From assembly GCA_902787955.1 (NCBI GenBank), contig CADAIJ010000006.1:1-64000 (forward strand): DNA of 64,000 bases, written 5' to 3'. Below the pieces are notes generated by a model that saw only the letters and a program-made list of their open reading frames with translations, made no database searches and was not told the origin of the DNA. Positions 53,962 to 62,871 of the stretch are shown in pieces. A program made the translations under genes and the position numbers. This DNA comes from an uncultured Erysipelotrichaceae bacterium (GTDB lineage: Bacteria > Bacillota_I > Bacilli_A > RFN20 > CAG-826). The first letter of the stretch is position 1. Every line of letters begins with the position of its first letter.

Positions 53962-54590
53962 TGGAAAGATATAAATTATATTTATTTGATTTTGATGGAA
54001 CTTTAGCTGATTCTTTTGAAGCTTTAGCTATGGTTTTTAGACGCTCATTTGAAGCAGTAGGAATCAAAATTAAAGATGAAGATGTTAGTTGGTTATCTCG
54101 TGTTCCTTTAGATGAAAGTTACGCTAAACTTGGCGCTCCAGAAGATAAAGCCGACTTATTTATTGAAAAGATTAAGTATTATCTTCACTCCGAAGAATCG
54201 GTTAAATTAACTAAATTCTTTCCAGACGCTTTAGACTTTTTTGAAAGAGCTACAAAAGAAGGGATTAAGATGGGCGTTGTCACTTCAAATGAAAAGCGTC
54301 ATGTATATGATGTTTTAGAAAACGCTGGACTTCCTATAGATATTTTCGATGTTATAGTAGGTTCAGATGAGTGTTTAGAATTTAAACCAAAACCAGATTC
54401 AGTCCTTATGGCGTTAGATAAACTAGACTATAAAGGATCACTTGATGATGTAGTCTACGTTGGGGATAGTCATAATGATTATCAATGCGCGATTAACGCT
54501 AAAGTAAACCCAATTCTTATTGTTAGAGATGGACGAGACACAACCGGATTTAATACTATTTATAAATTAACTGAATTATTAGATTTTTAA
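53961..54590 (+). CDS. HAD hydrolase, phosphoglycolate phosphatase-like
   Basis: The 209-residue protein has motif I YLFDFDGTLADSFEAL, motif II VVTSNEKRH, the lysine region EFKPKPDSVLMAL and motif IV VYVGDSHNDYQCA, with a C1-type helical cap. This matches the Gph/PpaX group of small-molecule phosphatases. It shares a base with the ppa stop, so it may be co-expressed with pyrophosphatase. The substrate is unknown. Confidence 0.9.
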   Translation: MERYKLYLFDFDGTLADSFEALAMVFRRSFEAVGIKIKDEDVSWLSRVPLDESYAKLGAPEDKADLFIEKIKYYLHSEESVKLTKFFPDALDFFERATKEGIKMGVVTSNEKRHVYDVLENAGLPIDIFDVIVGSDECLEFKPKPDSVLMALDKLDYKGSLDDVVYVGDSHNDYQCAINAKVNPILIVRDGRDTTGFNTIYKLTELLDF

Positions 54591-54592
54591 TT

Positions 54593-55093
54593 ATGTTACA
54601 CATTATTCTTTATCAACCTGAAATTCCACAAAATACCGGTAATATTTTAAGAACCGCGATGGCAACAAATTCTATGGTTCATATTATTGGACCATTAACT
54701 TTTTCTTTAGATGATAAATCTTTAAAAAGAGCAGGAATGGATTATATTAAAGATGCTAATTTTGTAATTTATAAAGATTATGAAGAATTTCATAAGAAAT
54801 TCAAAGATACAAAAATCTACTATATTACAAAATATGGTTCACATGTTTATTCCACGATTGATTTCTCTGATCCTATCGAAGACGTTTATGTAATGTTTGG
54901 AAGAGAATCGACTGGAATTGATAAAAAGATTCTAAGTGAACATAAAGACTATACACTTCGTATTCCAATGTTATCTACTGCCCGTAGTTTAAATTTATCT
55001 AACTCAGTTGCAATAGTGGCCTACGAAATATTAAGGCAAAAGAAATTTGTGGGTTTAGCCACTCACGATATGATTAAAAAATATGAAATCTAG
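54593..55093 (+). CDS. trmL: tRNA (cytidine/uridine-34-2'-O)-methyltransferase
   Basis: The 166-residue SPOUT enzyme has the N-terminal HIILYQPEIPQNTGNILRTA and the knot signatures VYVMFGRESTGIDKKIL and LRIPMLSTARSLNLSNSVAIV. TrmL methylates the wobble ribose of certain tRNA-Leu species. It follows the HAD gene after 2 bp and overlaps the end of the convergent RqcH-like gene by 4 bp. Confidence 0.95.
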   Translation: MLHIILYQPEIPQNTGNILRTAMATNSMVHIIGPLTFSLDDKSLKRAGMDYIKDANFVIYKDYEEFHKKFKDTKIYYITKYGSHVYSTIDFSDPIEDVYVMFGRESTGIDKKILSEHKDYTLRIPMLSTARSLNLSNSVAIVAYEILRQKKFVGLATHDMIKKYEI

Positions 55094-56451
55094 TCGTCAC
55101 ATCTGACGGCTTTTTCATATAGTTCGTAACTTCTATCTTCAATATTATTAATTTTGATAACAGTGTAATTCTTTAAAATTGCCTCGCCAGTTGTGCGACC
55201 TTTTCTAACATTCTTTTTAATAGCAACAGTTACATTTCCAACTTGGCTTTTCGAAGCAATTAAGGCGATTTGTGCAGCGAAATCTATCTCTTTTGAGCTA
55301 GGTTTTCTTTTAGCGATTATGACGTGACCACCTGGTTTATCTTTAACATGAAGCCATACATATTCTCTATCGAATTTCTTATTAAATGAAAGGTAATCAT
55401 TTTGTTGAGCGTTCTTTCCGAAATAATAAAAGACACCATCTTTATTAATTTTATAAGGCATATTAAATGCGCTAACTTGTGTTGGGTGAGATGATTTCAT
55501 AAGACCACTTTCGAAAACGATTTTATCTTTTTCTTTTTCACTACTAGCATTTTCAAAATTCTCTAAAAGAGATTTGTAGTAATTTAATTCAATTTGGTAA
55601 CGTTCTTCGTTCTCTTTTGCAATTTCAACAGTTCGTTTCCCCTTTTTATAAAGATTAATGAATGAATCGATATTTTCTTTGATTGTTAAGGACTTATCTA
55701 AAACAATAGTTTGTCCTTCATATTCGACATAGTCTTTATGACTTTTAAGATCTAAATTTAGGGAATATAGAATATTAACTGTGTCCATTAATTGAAGATT
55801 AGCTTTCCCTTTTTCTAAATCAGCATCAATTAATTTCTTTTTTCTTAAGATTCTTTCATATCGGCGATTAGCTAAAGTATAGAAGTAAGAATATTTTTGT
55901 TTAATCCTTCTATCTTTTTCATCTTTATATAGTTTTTCTAATGTTTCTTCACTATATATTTCACCTTTAGTTTGGAATTCTTTAGAAGTAACGAAATTAT
56001 TCAAAAAACATATAGGAAGTCCATTATCTTTAGTTAAATTAAACGCAGTTACAACGTTATCTTTCTCATCTAAAACATAAAGATTTGGTCTTAAAGGGAA
56101 TATCTCGATATATATCTTTTTCGAGTTATTGTTATCCAAATCAAATGATTCGATTAATAAAGTAAAATCATTATTGAGATTTTCGATTTTCTTTATTTCA
56201 TTTTTGCCTAAATACTTTCTTAATCTTTTAAGCGAATCATTATCGAATGAATCTAGTTTTGGAAGGTTTGGAAGCAATCCTACGAAAGGATTTTGATGAT
56301 TTAAAGAAACGATTAAAGAACTATGTGTATCTCTAATTGGGAATACAATAGTTTCATTATTTAAAAGAAATGGCACTAAAAGAACCTTACCAACCAGTTC
56401 GTTTTTAAGGTCTTTTATATATTGTTCATAGCTCTTAAATTCGAATCGCAT
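55090..56451 (-). CDS. RqcH-like (NFACT) ribosome quality-control protein, short
   Basis: I start at ATG 56451, whose TATAAT box (56458-56463) lies 6 nt upstream; a TTG at 56478 would overlap that box. The 453-residue protein has a weakly conserved NFACT-N part, a central coiled coil (about 190-310) and a good C-terminal NFACT-R domain (YVWLHVKDKPGGHVII, KNVRKGRTTGEAIL). RqcH binds obstructed 50S subunits and recruits tRNA-Ala for tailing. Usual length is about 550-570 residues, so this one is reduced and the N-terminal part is divergent. Confidence 0.82.
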   Translation of the reverse strand: MRFEFKSYEQYIKDLKNELVGKVLLVPFLLNNETIVFPIRDTHSSLIVSLNHQNPFVGLLPNLPKLDSFDNDSLKRLRKYLGKNEIKKIENLNNDFTLLIESFDLDNNNSKKIYIEIFPLRPNLYVLDEKDNVVTAFNLTKDNGLPICFLNNFVTSKEFQTKGEIYSEETLEKLYKDEKDRRIKQKYSYFYTLANRRYERILRKKKLIDADLEKGKANLQLMDTVNILYSLNLDLKSHKDYVEYEGQTIVLDKSLTIKENIDSFINLYKKGKRTVEIAKENEERYQIELNYYKSLLENFENASSEKEKDKIVFESGLMKSSHPTQVSAFNMPYKINKDGVFYYFGKNAQQNDYLSFNKKFDREYVWLHVKDKPGGHVIIAKRKPSSKEIDFAAQIALIASKSQVGNVTVAIKKNVRKGRTTGEAILKNYTVIKINNIEDRSYELYEKAVRCDD

Positions 56452-56457
56452 ATTTAA

Positions 56458-56508
56458 ATTATAAAAGTTGTTATTCAAATTGATAATTAAAATGTCTTTT
56501 ATTATAAT
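56458..56508. promoter_or_regulatory. Divergent overlapping leaderless promoters
   Basis: Plus strand: TTGATA (56480-56485), 17 bp, TATAAT (56503-56508), then 6 nt to the gmk ATG. Minus strand: TTATCA (56481-56486), 17 bp, TATAAT (56458-56463), then 6 nt to the rqcH-like ATG. The two -35 boxes overlap by five bases, so the polymerases compete. Confidence 0.65.
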
Positions 56509-56514
56509 AAACGC

Positions 56515-57108
56515 ATGGAAAATAAAAAACGCGGTCTACTCATCATAATGTCTGGCCCAAGTGGTGTTGGAAAAGGCACTGTTACTAAAGAAGTGATGAA
56601 AGATAAGTCACTCAATCTTTTTTATAGTGTTTCCATGACAACTCGTCCACAAAGACCTGGCGAAGAAAACGGTCGCGAATATTATTTTGTAAGTAAAGAA
56701 GAGTTCCAAAGAAATATCGATAATAACAACCTTCTAGAATGGGCTGAATTTGTCGGCAATAGATATGGTACTCCTAAAGATAAAGTTGAAGAGATGAGAG
56801 ATAAAGGCTTTAACGTCTATCTTGAAATCGAAGTCAATGGCACAACCCAAGTCTTAAAACAATATAGTGGAAATGATATTGTTTCCATCTTCTTAATTCC
56901 ACCTTCTTTAGAAGAACTCGAGAAGAGAATCCGTGGAAGATCTACTGAAAGTGAAGAAGTTATTAAGGAAAGACTTGAAAAAGCTAGAAGAGAATTAGGA
57001 TTAAAATTTAACTACGAATACATTGTTTTAAATGACGAAATTGAACGTGCTGCTGAAGAAATTAAAAGCATCATCCGTTCTAAAATGAATTCAACAATAA
57101 CCAAATAG
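56515..57108 (+). CDS. gmk: Guanylate kinase
   Basis: The 197-residue protein has the P-loop MSGPSGVGKGTV, VSMTTRPQRPGEENGREY and the WAEFVGNRYGTP segment that binds GMP. It makes GDP from GMP and ATP. It starts 6 nt after a TATAAT box without a ribosome site. It begins a long operon with priA, rlmN, prpC, prkC and rsgA, in an order common in Firmicutes. Confidence 0.97.
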   Translation: MENKKRGLLIIMSGPSGVGKGTVTKEVMKDKSLNLFYSVSMTTRPQRPGEENGREYYFVSKEEFQRNIDNNNLLEWAEFVGNRYGTPKDKVEEMRDKGFNVYLEIEVNGTTQVLKQYSGNDIVSIFLIPPSLEELEKRIRGRSTESEEVIKERLEKARRELGLKFNYEYIVLNDEIERAAEEIKSIIRSKMNSTITK

Positions 57109-57127
57109 TTTTAAGGTGGTTTATTGA

Positions 57128-59323
57128 ATGAGACTACTTCAAGTCTTGATTGAAAGAAAGGCCCAGTCTCTCAATAGACTTTTTTCTTATTATTACGAAG
57201 GAAATAAACCAGTTGATAAAGGATTTCGTGTACTAGTTTCTTTTGCTCATAAAGAAGTAGTGGCCTATGTCAAAAACGTTGAAACAATTAATAAAACTAT
57301 TGATGAAATAGAAAAAGAATCAGGCTTTAAAATATCCTCAATTATTGATGTTATTGATGAAAAACCTTTATTAAATGAAGAATTAATGGAACTCGCTACA
57401 AAGGTATCAGATTACTATCTTGCACCTGAAATTAGTGTGCTTCAAGCAATGCTTCCAACTTCACTTAAACCCGCAAGAAGTGCCCTCAATGGTCCTAAAA
57501 TTGCATATGATAAATATGTTCATGTTATTGATGATAATGAAGATGGCTTAACTCCGAAACAAGTTGAATTATTACGATTAATCAAAGAAAACATCAAAGT
57601 TCTTAAAACTGAAATTAAATCTCAATCAGTCCTCGATAAATTAATTAAAGCTGGAAAAGTAAATATCGTTTTAGTGGAAAAACAGAGACTTAATCTTTCG
57701 CCTCTTTTTAAAGATGAGAAGAAAGTTTTAACTGAAGAACAAATTAACGCAATTGAATCAGTTAAAAATACAGATAGAACCGTTACTTTAATCGAAGGAG
57801 TTACTGGTTCAGGTAAGACTGAAGTATATCTTTCTTTAGCGGATTATTATCTAAAACAAAATAAGAACGTTTTAATTTTAGTTCCTGAAATTGCTTTAAC
57901 ACCTGTCATGATGTCTTATTTCATTTCTAAATTTAAAGATAAGATCGCTATTTTGCATAGTGAACTTACAAATGCCGAAAAATATGATGAATATCGTCGT
58001 ATTGCTAATTGCAAGTGCAATATTGTTGTCGGAACTAGAAGTGCTATATTTGCACCTCTAACTAATATTGGTTTAATCGTTTTAGACGAGGAGCATGTTG
58101 AATCATATAAGCAAGATTCTCTTCCATATTATCACGCTAAAGATGTGGCAATTATGAGAGCGGAATATTATGGTGCTAAAGTTGTTTTAGGAAGTGCCAC
58201 TCCTTCTTTAGAAAGTAGAGCAAGAGCGATGAAGGGAAATTATAATTTTGTTCTTATGAATAAACGAATAAACCAGCAAGAACTCCCTCAAACTAGAATA
58301 ATTGACCTTTCTAAACCATATAATTTAACTCGTGAATCTTTCATTTTTTCAAAGCAACTTATTGAAGAGCTTAAGAATGTTTTAATACGCAAAGAACAAG
58401 CTATTTTGCTTATTAATAGACGAGGCTTTTCCGGAAATATAACCTGCCGTAACTGTGGACATTATTTTGTATGTCCTGATTGTAATATTCCTCTTACTTA
58501 TCATAAAAAAGACAATATGCTTAAGTGCCATCACTGTGGTCATGTTGAGTTCTTTGAAGAGTTTTGTCCAGAATGCGGATCTCATTATTTTTCTAAAAGT
58601 GGATTTGGAACAGAAAGAATTTGTGAAGAAGTAACTAAACTTTTTCCAAATGCTAGAGTGTGTCGACTTGATTCTGATGTTGGTGAAGTTAGAAATAATA
58701 TCGCTAAAACAATCAAAGCGTTTTTAAACCAAGAATATGATGTTTTAGTCGGAACTCAGATGATCGCTAAAGGCCATGATTTCCCAAATGTTACATTAGT
58801 TGGAGCAGTTTTAGCAGATATTGGTCTATCAATGCCAACTTATCGTGCTAGTGAAATTACATTTGAATTAATTACTCAGGCTGTTGGAAGAAGTGGCCGT
58901 TCAAATAAAGTGGGGCAAGCAATTATTCAAACATTTAATCCAATGCACTATGCTGTCATCTTAGCATCCCATCAAGATTATGAAGGTTTCTTTAAAAAAG
59001 AAATGGGTATTAGAAAAGTCCAACAATATCCACCTTTTACATATTTAGCAACTCTCGAATTAAACGGAAAAGATGAAGAATATGTCACCCAAACAATTAC
59101 AAAAATTAAGGATGATATGAATGATAAACTAGCCCCAGATGTTCAAGTTTTAGGGCCTGTTAAACCATACATTGAAAAAGAAAATGACAATTTTAGAAGA
59201 GTTATATTAGTAAAATATAAAAATAGTGATAAAATAAAGCCATATTTATCCGAGATTTTAGATTCTTTGAAACTAAATTCTCGTTTGAATATAAAAATCA
59301 ATATTAACCCATACAACTTCTAG
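57128..59323 (+). CDS. priA: Primosomal helicase PriA
   Basis: The 731-residue protein has an N-terminal DNA-binding domain, Walker A GVTGSGKTEVY near residue 238, a DEEH box (VLDEEHVES), two zinc-binding clusters (CRNCGHYFVCPDC and CHHCGH with CPECG) and helicase motifs V-VI (VLVGTQMIAKGHDF, QAVGRSGR). It restarts stalled replication forks. Length is standard. Confidence 0.97.
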   Translation: MRLLQVLIERKAQSLNRLFSYYYEGNKPVDKGFRVLVSFAHKEVVAYVKNVETINKTIDEIEKESGFKISSIIDVIDEKPLLNEELMELATKVSDYYLAPEISVLQAMLPTSLKPARSALNGPKIAYDKYVHVIDDNEDGLTPKQVELLRLIKENIKVLKTEIKSQSVLDKLIKAGKVNIVLVEKQRLNLSPLFKDEKKVLTEEQINAIESVKNTDRTVTLIEGVTGSGKTEVYLSLADYYLKQNKNVLILVPEIALTPVMMSYFISKFKDKIAILHSELTNAEKYDEYRRIANCKCNIVVGTRSAIFAPLTNIGLIVLDEEHVESYKQDSLPYYHAKDVAIMRAEYYGAKVVLGSATPSLESRARAMKGNYNFVLMNKRINQQELPQTRIIDLSKPYNLTRESFIFSKQLIEELKNVLIRKEQAILLINRRGFSGNITCRNCGHYFVCPDCNIPLTYHKKDNMLKCHHCGHVEFFEEFCPECGSHYFSKSGFGTERICEEVTKLFPNARVCRLDSDVGEVRNNIAKTIKAFLNQEYDVLVGTQMIAKGHDFPNVTLVGAVLADIGLSMPTYRASEITFELITQAVGRSGRSNKVGQAIIQTFNPMHYAVILASHQDYEGFFKKEMGIRKVQQYPPFTYLATLELNGKDEEYVTQTITKIKDDMNDKLAPDVQVLGPVKPYIEKENDNFRRVILVKYKNSDKIKPYLSEILDSLKLNSRLNIKININPYNF

Positions 59324-59337
59324 GAGGATTTAATCAA

Positions 59338-59835
59338 ATGATTATTATTTCCATCAGCGGTCTTGATCCATATGTTACCGCTCATTATTCAAGGGATCAC
59401 ACAGCTAACTTAGCTAATCTATTCGAAGTCGAAGAAACTGAAATAGCCTTCGAGGCAACATCAAATGTGATGGTTTATAAAGGTGTTGAACAACTTTCTT
59501 GGAACGCATTAGTTAGAGTGTACGCTCCTCATAAATATGAAGTCCTAGAGAAAATGGTCGCTCAATACTTATCTCAAACTTTAAAAGATTTTTCAATTCA
59601 TGTTATCGTGGAATTCCATTATATTCATGATCATTCTCAACATTTATCATTTAATGATAGCTATCCTCGTTACATTGACGAAAAACATATCGACTTTACT
59701 CAAGAAGAGTTTGAAGAAGACGAAGATGAAGATGCAGGATATAACGAAAATATTTACGATGGTAACATTTTTGAAGGTTTTGAAGAAAAACTTGATGAAG
59801 TCTATGATCGCTTAGAAAAGGAAGCAAAGAAATAA
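59338..59835 (+). CDS. Unknown acidic protein between priA and the RsmB-like gene
   Basis: The 165-residue protein has a mixed alpha/beta N-terminal 115 residues and an acidic C-terminal tail (EEFEEDEDEDAGYNE). In related operons this position holds def and fmt, which it does not resemble. The first part (ISISGLDPYVTAHYSRDHTA) is unfamiliar. AGGAGG precedes the ATG and the next gene follows after 1 bp, so it is a firm operon member. No function is proposed. Confidence 0.6.
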   Translation: MIIISISGLDPYVTAHYSRDHTANLANLFEVEETEIAFEATSNVMVYKGVEQLSWNALVRVYAPHKYEVLEKMVAQYLSQTLKDFSIHVIVEFHYIHDHSQHLSFNDSYPRYIDEKHIDFTQEEFEEDEDEDAGYNENIYDGNIFEGFEEKLDEVYDRLEKEAKK

Positions 59836-59836
59836 T

Positions 59837-61093
59837 ATGATTGAACTCGAACTTTCTCAAAAACTTTTACTTAAAATAATCTACGAAGACAAAGAATTCA
59901 AAAAAGTAATTAAAGAAGAATTCTTAAAAGAAGATAACGCTAATTTGTCTCATCAAGTCACATCCTTAATTGGCTGTGTTCTTCGTCATTATACCTTCTT
60001 AACTTATCTTCTTAAACCATACGAATTATCTAACGAAGATACCTGCTATTTACTCGCCGCTTTAGCGAATAATTTATTCGTAAAATCTTTAGATGTTAAT
60101 AAGGTAAATGAATTCATAAAAACAATATTAAACGATAGATACTCCAGCGAATTGGAAAAAATTCTCACTTATGAAGGTAGTGTTAAAGACTTACATGAAT
60201 CTAATTCTCCTAAAGATGATGAGAAATTTATCGCTATGCGTTTTAATGTTCCAAATTATCTTTATAAGATGTGGAAGAAGCACTTTGGAACAGGTATCAC
60301 TTTCAAAGTTTTAAAACGCAATATCAAAGTTGCTTCCCAATATCTCCGTGTTAACACAATGAAGACAATGGAAGATACTTTACTTGCTGAAAATAAAGAT
60401 TTCGCTAAAACAGAATTTGATGACATTGTCGTTTATAACGGTAAAGGCAATATTCGTAAAACCGAAGCTTATAAGAAATATTTAGTTTTCAATGAAAAGA
60501 TTGCTATGAAACAAGCTGTGGATAAAGTTTTCACTCCTGATTTAGAATATGTAACTTTATTCTCAGGCGCCGATAACGCTGCTTTTAGAGAACTATATTT
60601 AAGAGCTAATAAGAAAGTTGGTCTTTCTGTTGCAGTTCCTTCTATCGATGAAAGAGCAGATATTCTCCGCCACATTCGTTTGGAAAAATGCACTAATGTT
60701 AATTTATTTGAAGCAACAGATTTCACCATGATGAAAGCAGCGATTACTTCTCCTCAAGATTTAATCGTTTTAATGCCAAAATCATCATCCTTTGATCTCA
60801 TTAGATTATACCCAGATTACTTACTACATTTTAAACAATCTAATTTAGATGAACTTATTAGAGTTCAAAAAGAATCATTACAAGAGTTCTCTAAATTCTT
60901 AGTAACTGATGGCCTCCTCCTTTATATGGTGGACACAATGAACAAGAAAGAAAGTGTTGATGTCATTCAAGATTTCTTAAGTAAGAATAAAGACTTTGAA
61001 CTTGTTGAACATCGTCAATATTATCCATTCGAAAAAGAAGACTCCACTTTCTATTACGCTATCTTAAAGAAAGTCGATCATAATAATGATTAA
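59837..61093 (+). CDS. RsmB-like protein without catalytic cysteines
   Basis: The 418-residue protein has a NusB-like helical N-terminal domain (about 1-130), VPNYLYKMWKKHFG and LRVNTMKT segments of RsmB, and a Rossmann-like C terminus. The SAM loop (normally CAAPGGKT) reads LFSGADNA, the PCSG motif reads PKSS, and the TCT motif reads VDT. Both catalytic Cys are therefore missing. The position before rlmN/prpC/prkC is that of rsmB. It may be a retained RNA-binding scaffold rather than a methylase. It overlaps rlmN by 8 bp. Confidence 0.75.
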   Translation: MIELELSQKLLLKIIYEDKEFKKVIKEEFLKEDNANLSHQVTSLIGCVLRHYTFLTYLLKPYELSNEDTCYLLAALANNLFVKSLDVNKVNEFIKTILNDRYSSELEKILTYEGSVKDLHESNSPKDDEKFIAMRFNVPNYLYKMWKKHFGTGITFKVLKRNIKVASQYLRVNTMKTMEDTLLAENKDFAKTEFDDIVVYNGKGNIRKTEAYKKYLVFNEKIAMKQAVDKVFTPDLEYVTLFSGADNAAFRELYLRANKKVGLSVAVPSIDERADILRHIRLEKCTNVNLFEATDFTMMKAAITSPQDLIVLMPKSSSFDLIRLYPDYLLHFKQSNLDELIRVQKESLQEFSKFLVTDGLLLYMVDTMNKKESVDVIQDFLSKNKDFELVEHRQYYPFEKEDSTFYYAILKKVDHNND

Positions 61094-62138
61094 TCTTTAC
61101 GGACAAGAAATAAAAAAACTTGAGGAACTTTTGATTAGCCGCGGTCAAAAGAAGTTTCGTGCTACTCAATTATTCTCTTGGATTTACGAAAAGAAAGTCA
61201 CTGATTTTGATGAGATGAGTGATGTTTCCAAAACTTTCCGTGAAGAACTTAAACGTGATTTTTGTTTAGTTCAACCTAAAATCTTTAAAAAACAAGTTAG
61301 TAATGATGGGACAATTAAACTCCTTCTTGAACTTGAAGATGGTTCTAAAGTTGAAACAGCCTTAATGCCTTATAACTATGGGAACGCAATATGTGTTTCA
61401 TCTCAAGTAGGCTGCAATATGGCTTGTGCGTTTTGTGCCTCTGGTCTTCTTAAAAAGAAGAGAAACCTCGAAGTCCATGAAATGGTCGGTCAAATCCTTG
61501 TTATGAATAAGTTACTTGAAGAAAGAAATGAACGAGTAACTCATATAGTTGTTATGGGAACTGGTGAACCATTTGATAATTATGATAATGTTTTAGATTT
61601 TGTTCGAATCGCAAATCACCCAAAAGGCTTTGCGATTGGAGCAAGACACATAACTATCTCAACTTGTGGTATCGTTCCAGGAATCTTAAGATACGCTAAA
61701 GAAGGTCTTCAAACTAACTTAGCTATCTCCTTACATGCCCCTAACGATGAAATTAGAAATAAAATTATGCCTATTTCAAAAGGCTATCCACTTGATAAAT
61801 TAATGGAAGCAGTACGCTTTTATGAGCGTGAAGCGGGTCGAAGAGTGACATTTGAGTACATTATGTTAAAAAATGTTAATGATTCGATTGAACACGCGAA
61901 AGAATTAGTTAAACTAATTAAAGGAACTTTGGCGTACGTTAACCTAATTCCTTATAACCCAGTGGATGAAAATTCATTTGAAAGAAGTCCAGATAAAGCT
62001 GTTCATGATTTCATGTCTTATTTAATGAAACACGGAGTTAACACGACAGTTAGAAAAGAATTTGGTAACGATATTGATGCTGCCTGTGGACAATTAAGAG
62101 CAAAAGAACATTATGAAGAAGAAAGACGAAAAAATTAG
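61086..62138 (+). CDS. rlmN: 23S rRNA/tRNA adenine-C2 methyltransferase RlmN
   Basis: The 350-residue radical-SAM enzyme has the cluster motif CNMACAFCASG, VVMGTGEPFDNYDNV and HITISTCGIVPGI, and the C-terminal ACGQLRA containing the second methyl-carrying cysteine. It methylates A2503 of 23S rRNA and A37 of some tRNAs. It overlaps both neighbouring genes (8 bp and 26 bp). Confidence 0.96.
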   Translation: MINLYGQEIKKLEELLISRGQKKFRATQLFSWIYEKKVTDFDEMSDVSKTFREELKRDFCLVQPKIFKKQVSNDGTIKLLLELEDGSKVETALMPYNYGNAICVSSQVGCNMACAFCASGLLKKKRNLEVHEMVGQILVMNKLLEERNERVTHIVVMGTGEPFDNYDNVLDFVRIANHPKGFAIGARHITISTCGIVPGILRYAKEGLQTNLAISLHAPNDEIRNKIMPISKGYPLDKLMEAVRFYEREAGRRVTFEYIMLKNVNDSIEHAKELVKLIKGTLAYVNLIPYNPVDENSFERSPDKAVHDFMSYLMKHGVNTTVRKEFGNDIDAACGQLRAKEHYEEERRKN

Positions 62139-62871
62139 AGGCGTATTCGCTTATAAGACTGACCCAGGTCGAGTTAGGGTAACTAACGAAGATCATGCAG
62201 CAGTTTTAACATGCTCTGCTGGCTATGTCTTAATGGTCGTTTGCGATGGTATGGGTGGACATAATAAAGGTGATTATGCATCTAAACTTGCCATTGATAC
62301 CGTTTGTGAAGAATTTAGAAAAGTTACTAAATTTTTAACACCACTTTCTGTTCGTAATTGGATCACTCGTACTGTCCGTAAAGCTAATAGCATTATTTAT
62401 AATGAAGCTCAAACCGGCGAAGAATATAAAGATATGGGTACAACCTTAGTTATGGCCCTTTTATATAAAGATAGTATTTTCATCGCCAATGTTGGTGATA
62501 GTAGAGCATACGCTGTTCGTTACGCTGGTTTAAAACAACTTACCCAAGATCAAACTTATGTTGAATATCTTTATAGAACAGGAAAGATGACTAAAGAAGA
62601 AACTGAAGTATCTGAAAAACGTCATATTTTAATGAATGCTTTAGGTAGCTTCCCATCTGTTTCCTGTGATATATCAGTAGTTACTAATATTAAAAGTCCA
62701 ATTTTACTTTGTAGTGATGGACTTTATAACAATGCTTCTGAAGCAGAAATTCATCGTGCATTACGTAGTAATGATTCAGTAGAACAAAAGATTGATACTT
62801 TAATTGGAATTGCTAACGCAAATGGTGGCTCTGATAACATTGGTATTGCATATTGGGAGGCGATTGAATAA
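62113..62871 (+). CDS. prpC: PP2C-type protein phosphatase
   Basis: The 252-residue protein has the PP2C metal motifs RVTNEDH, VCDGMGGHNKGDYAS, FIANVGDSRAYAV and SDNIGIAYW. It removes phosphate from Ser/Thr residues and normally opposes the kinase encoded next. Its start lies 26 bp inside rlmN and its stop overlaps the kinase start by 1 bp. Confidence 0.95.
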   Translation: MKKKDEKIRGVFAYKTDPGRVRVTNEDHAAVLTCSAGYVLMVVCDGMGGHNKGDYASKLAIDTVCEEFRKVTKFLTPLSVRNWITRTVRKANSIIYNEAQTGEEYKDMGTTLVMALLYKDSIFIANVGDSRAYAVRYAGLKQLTQDQTYVEYLYRTGKMTKEETEVSEKRHILMNALGSFPSVSCDISVVTNIKSPILLCSDGLYNNASEAEIHRALRSNDSVEQKIDTLIGIANANGGSDNIGIAYWEAIE

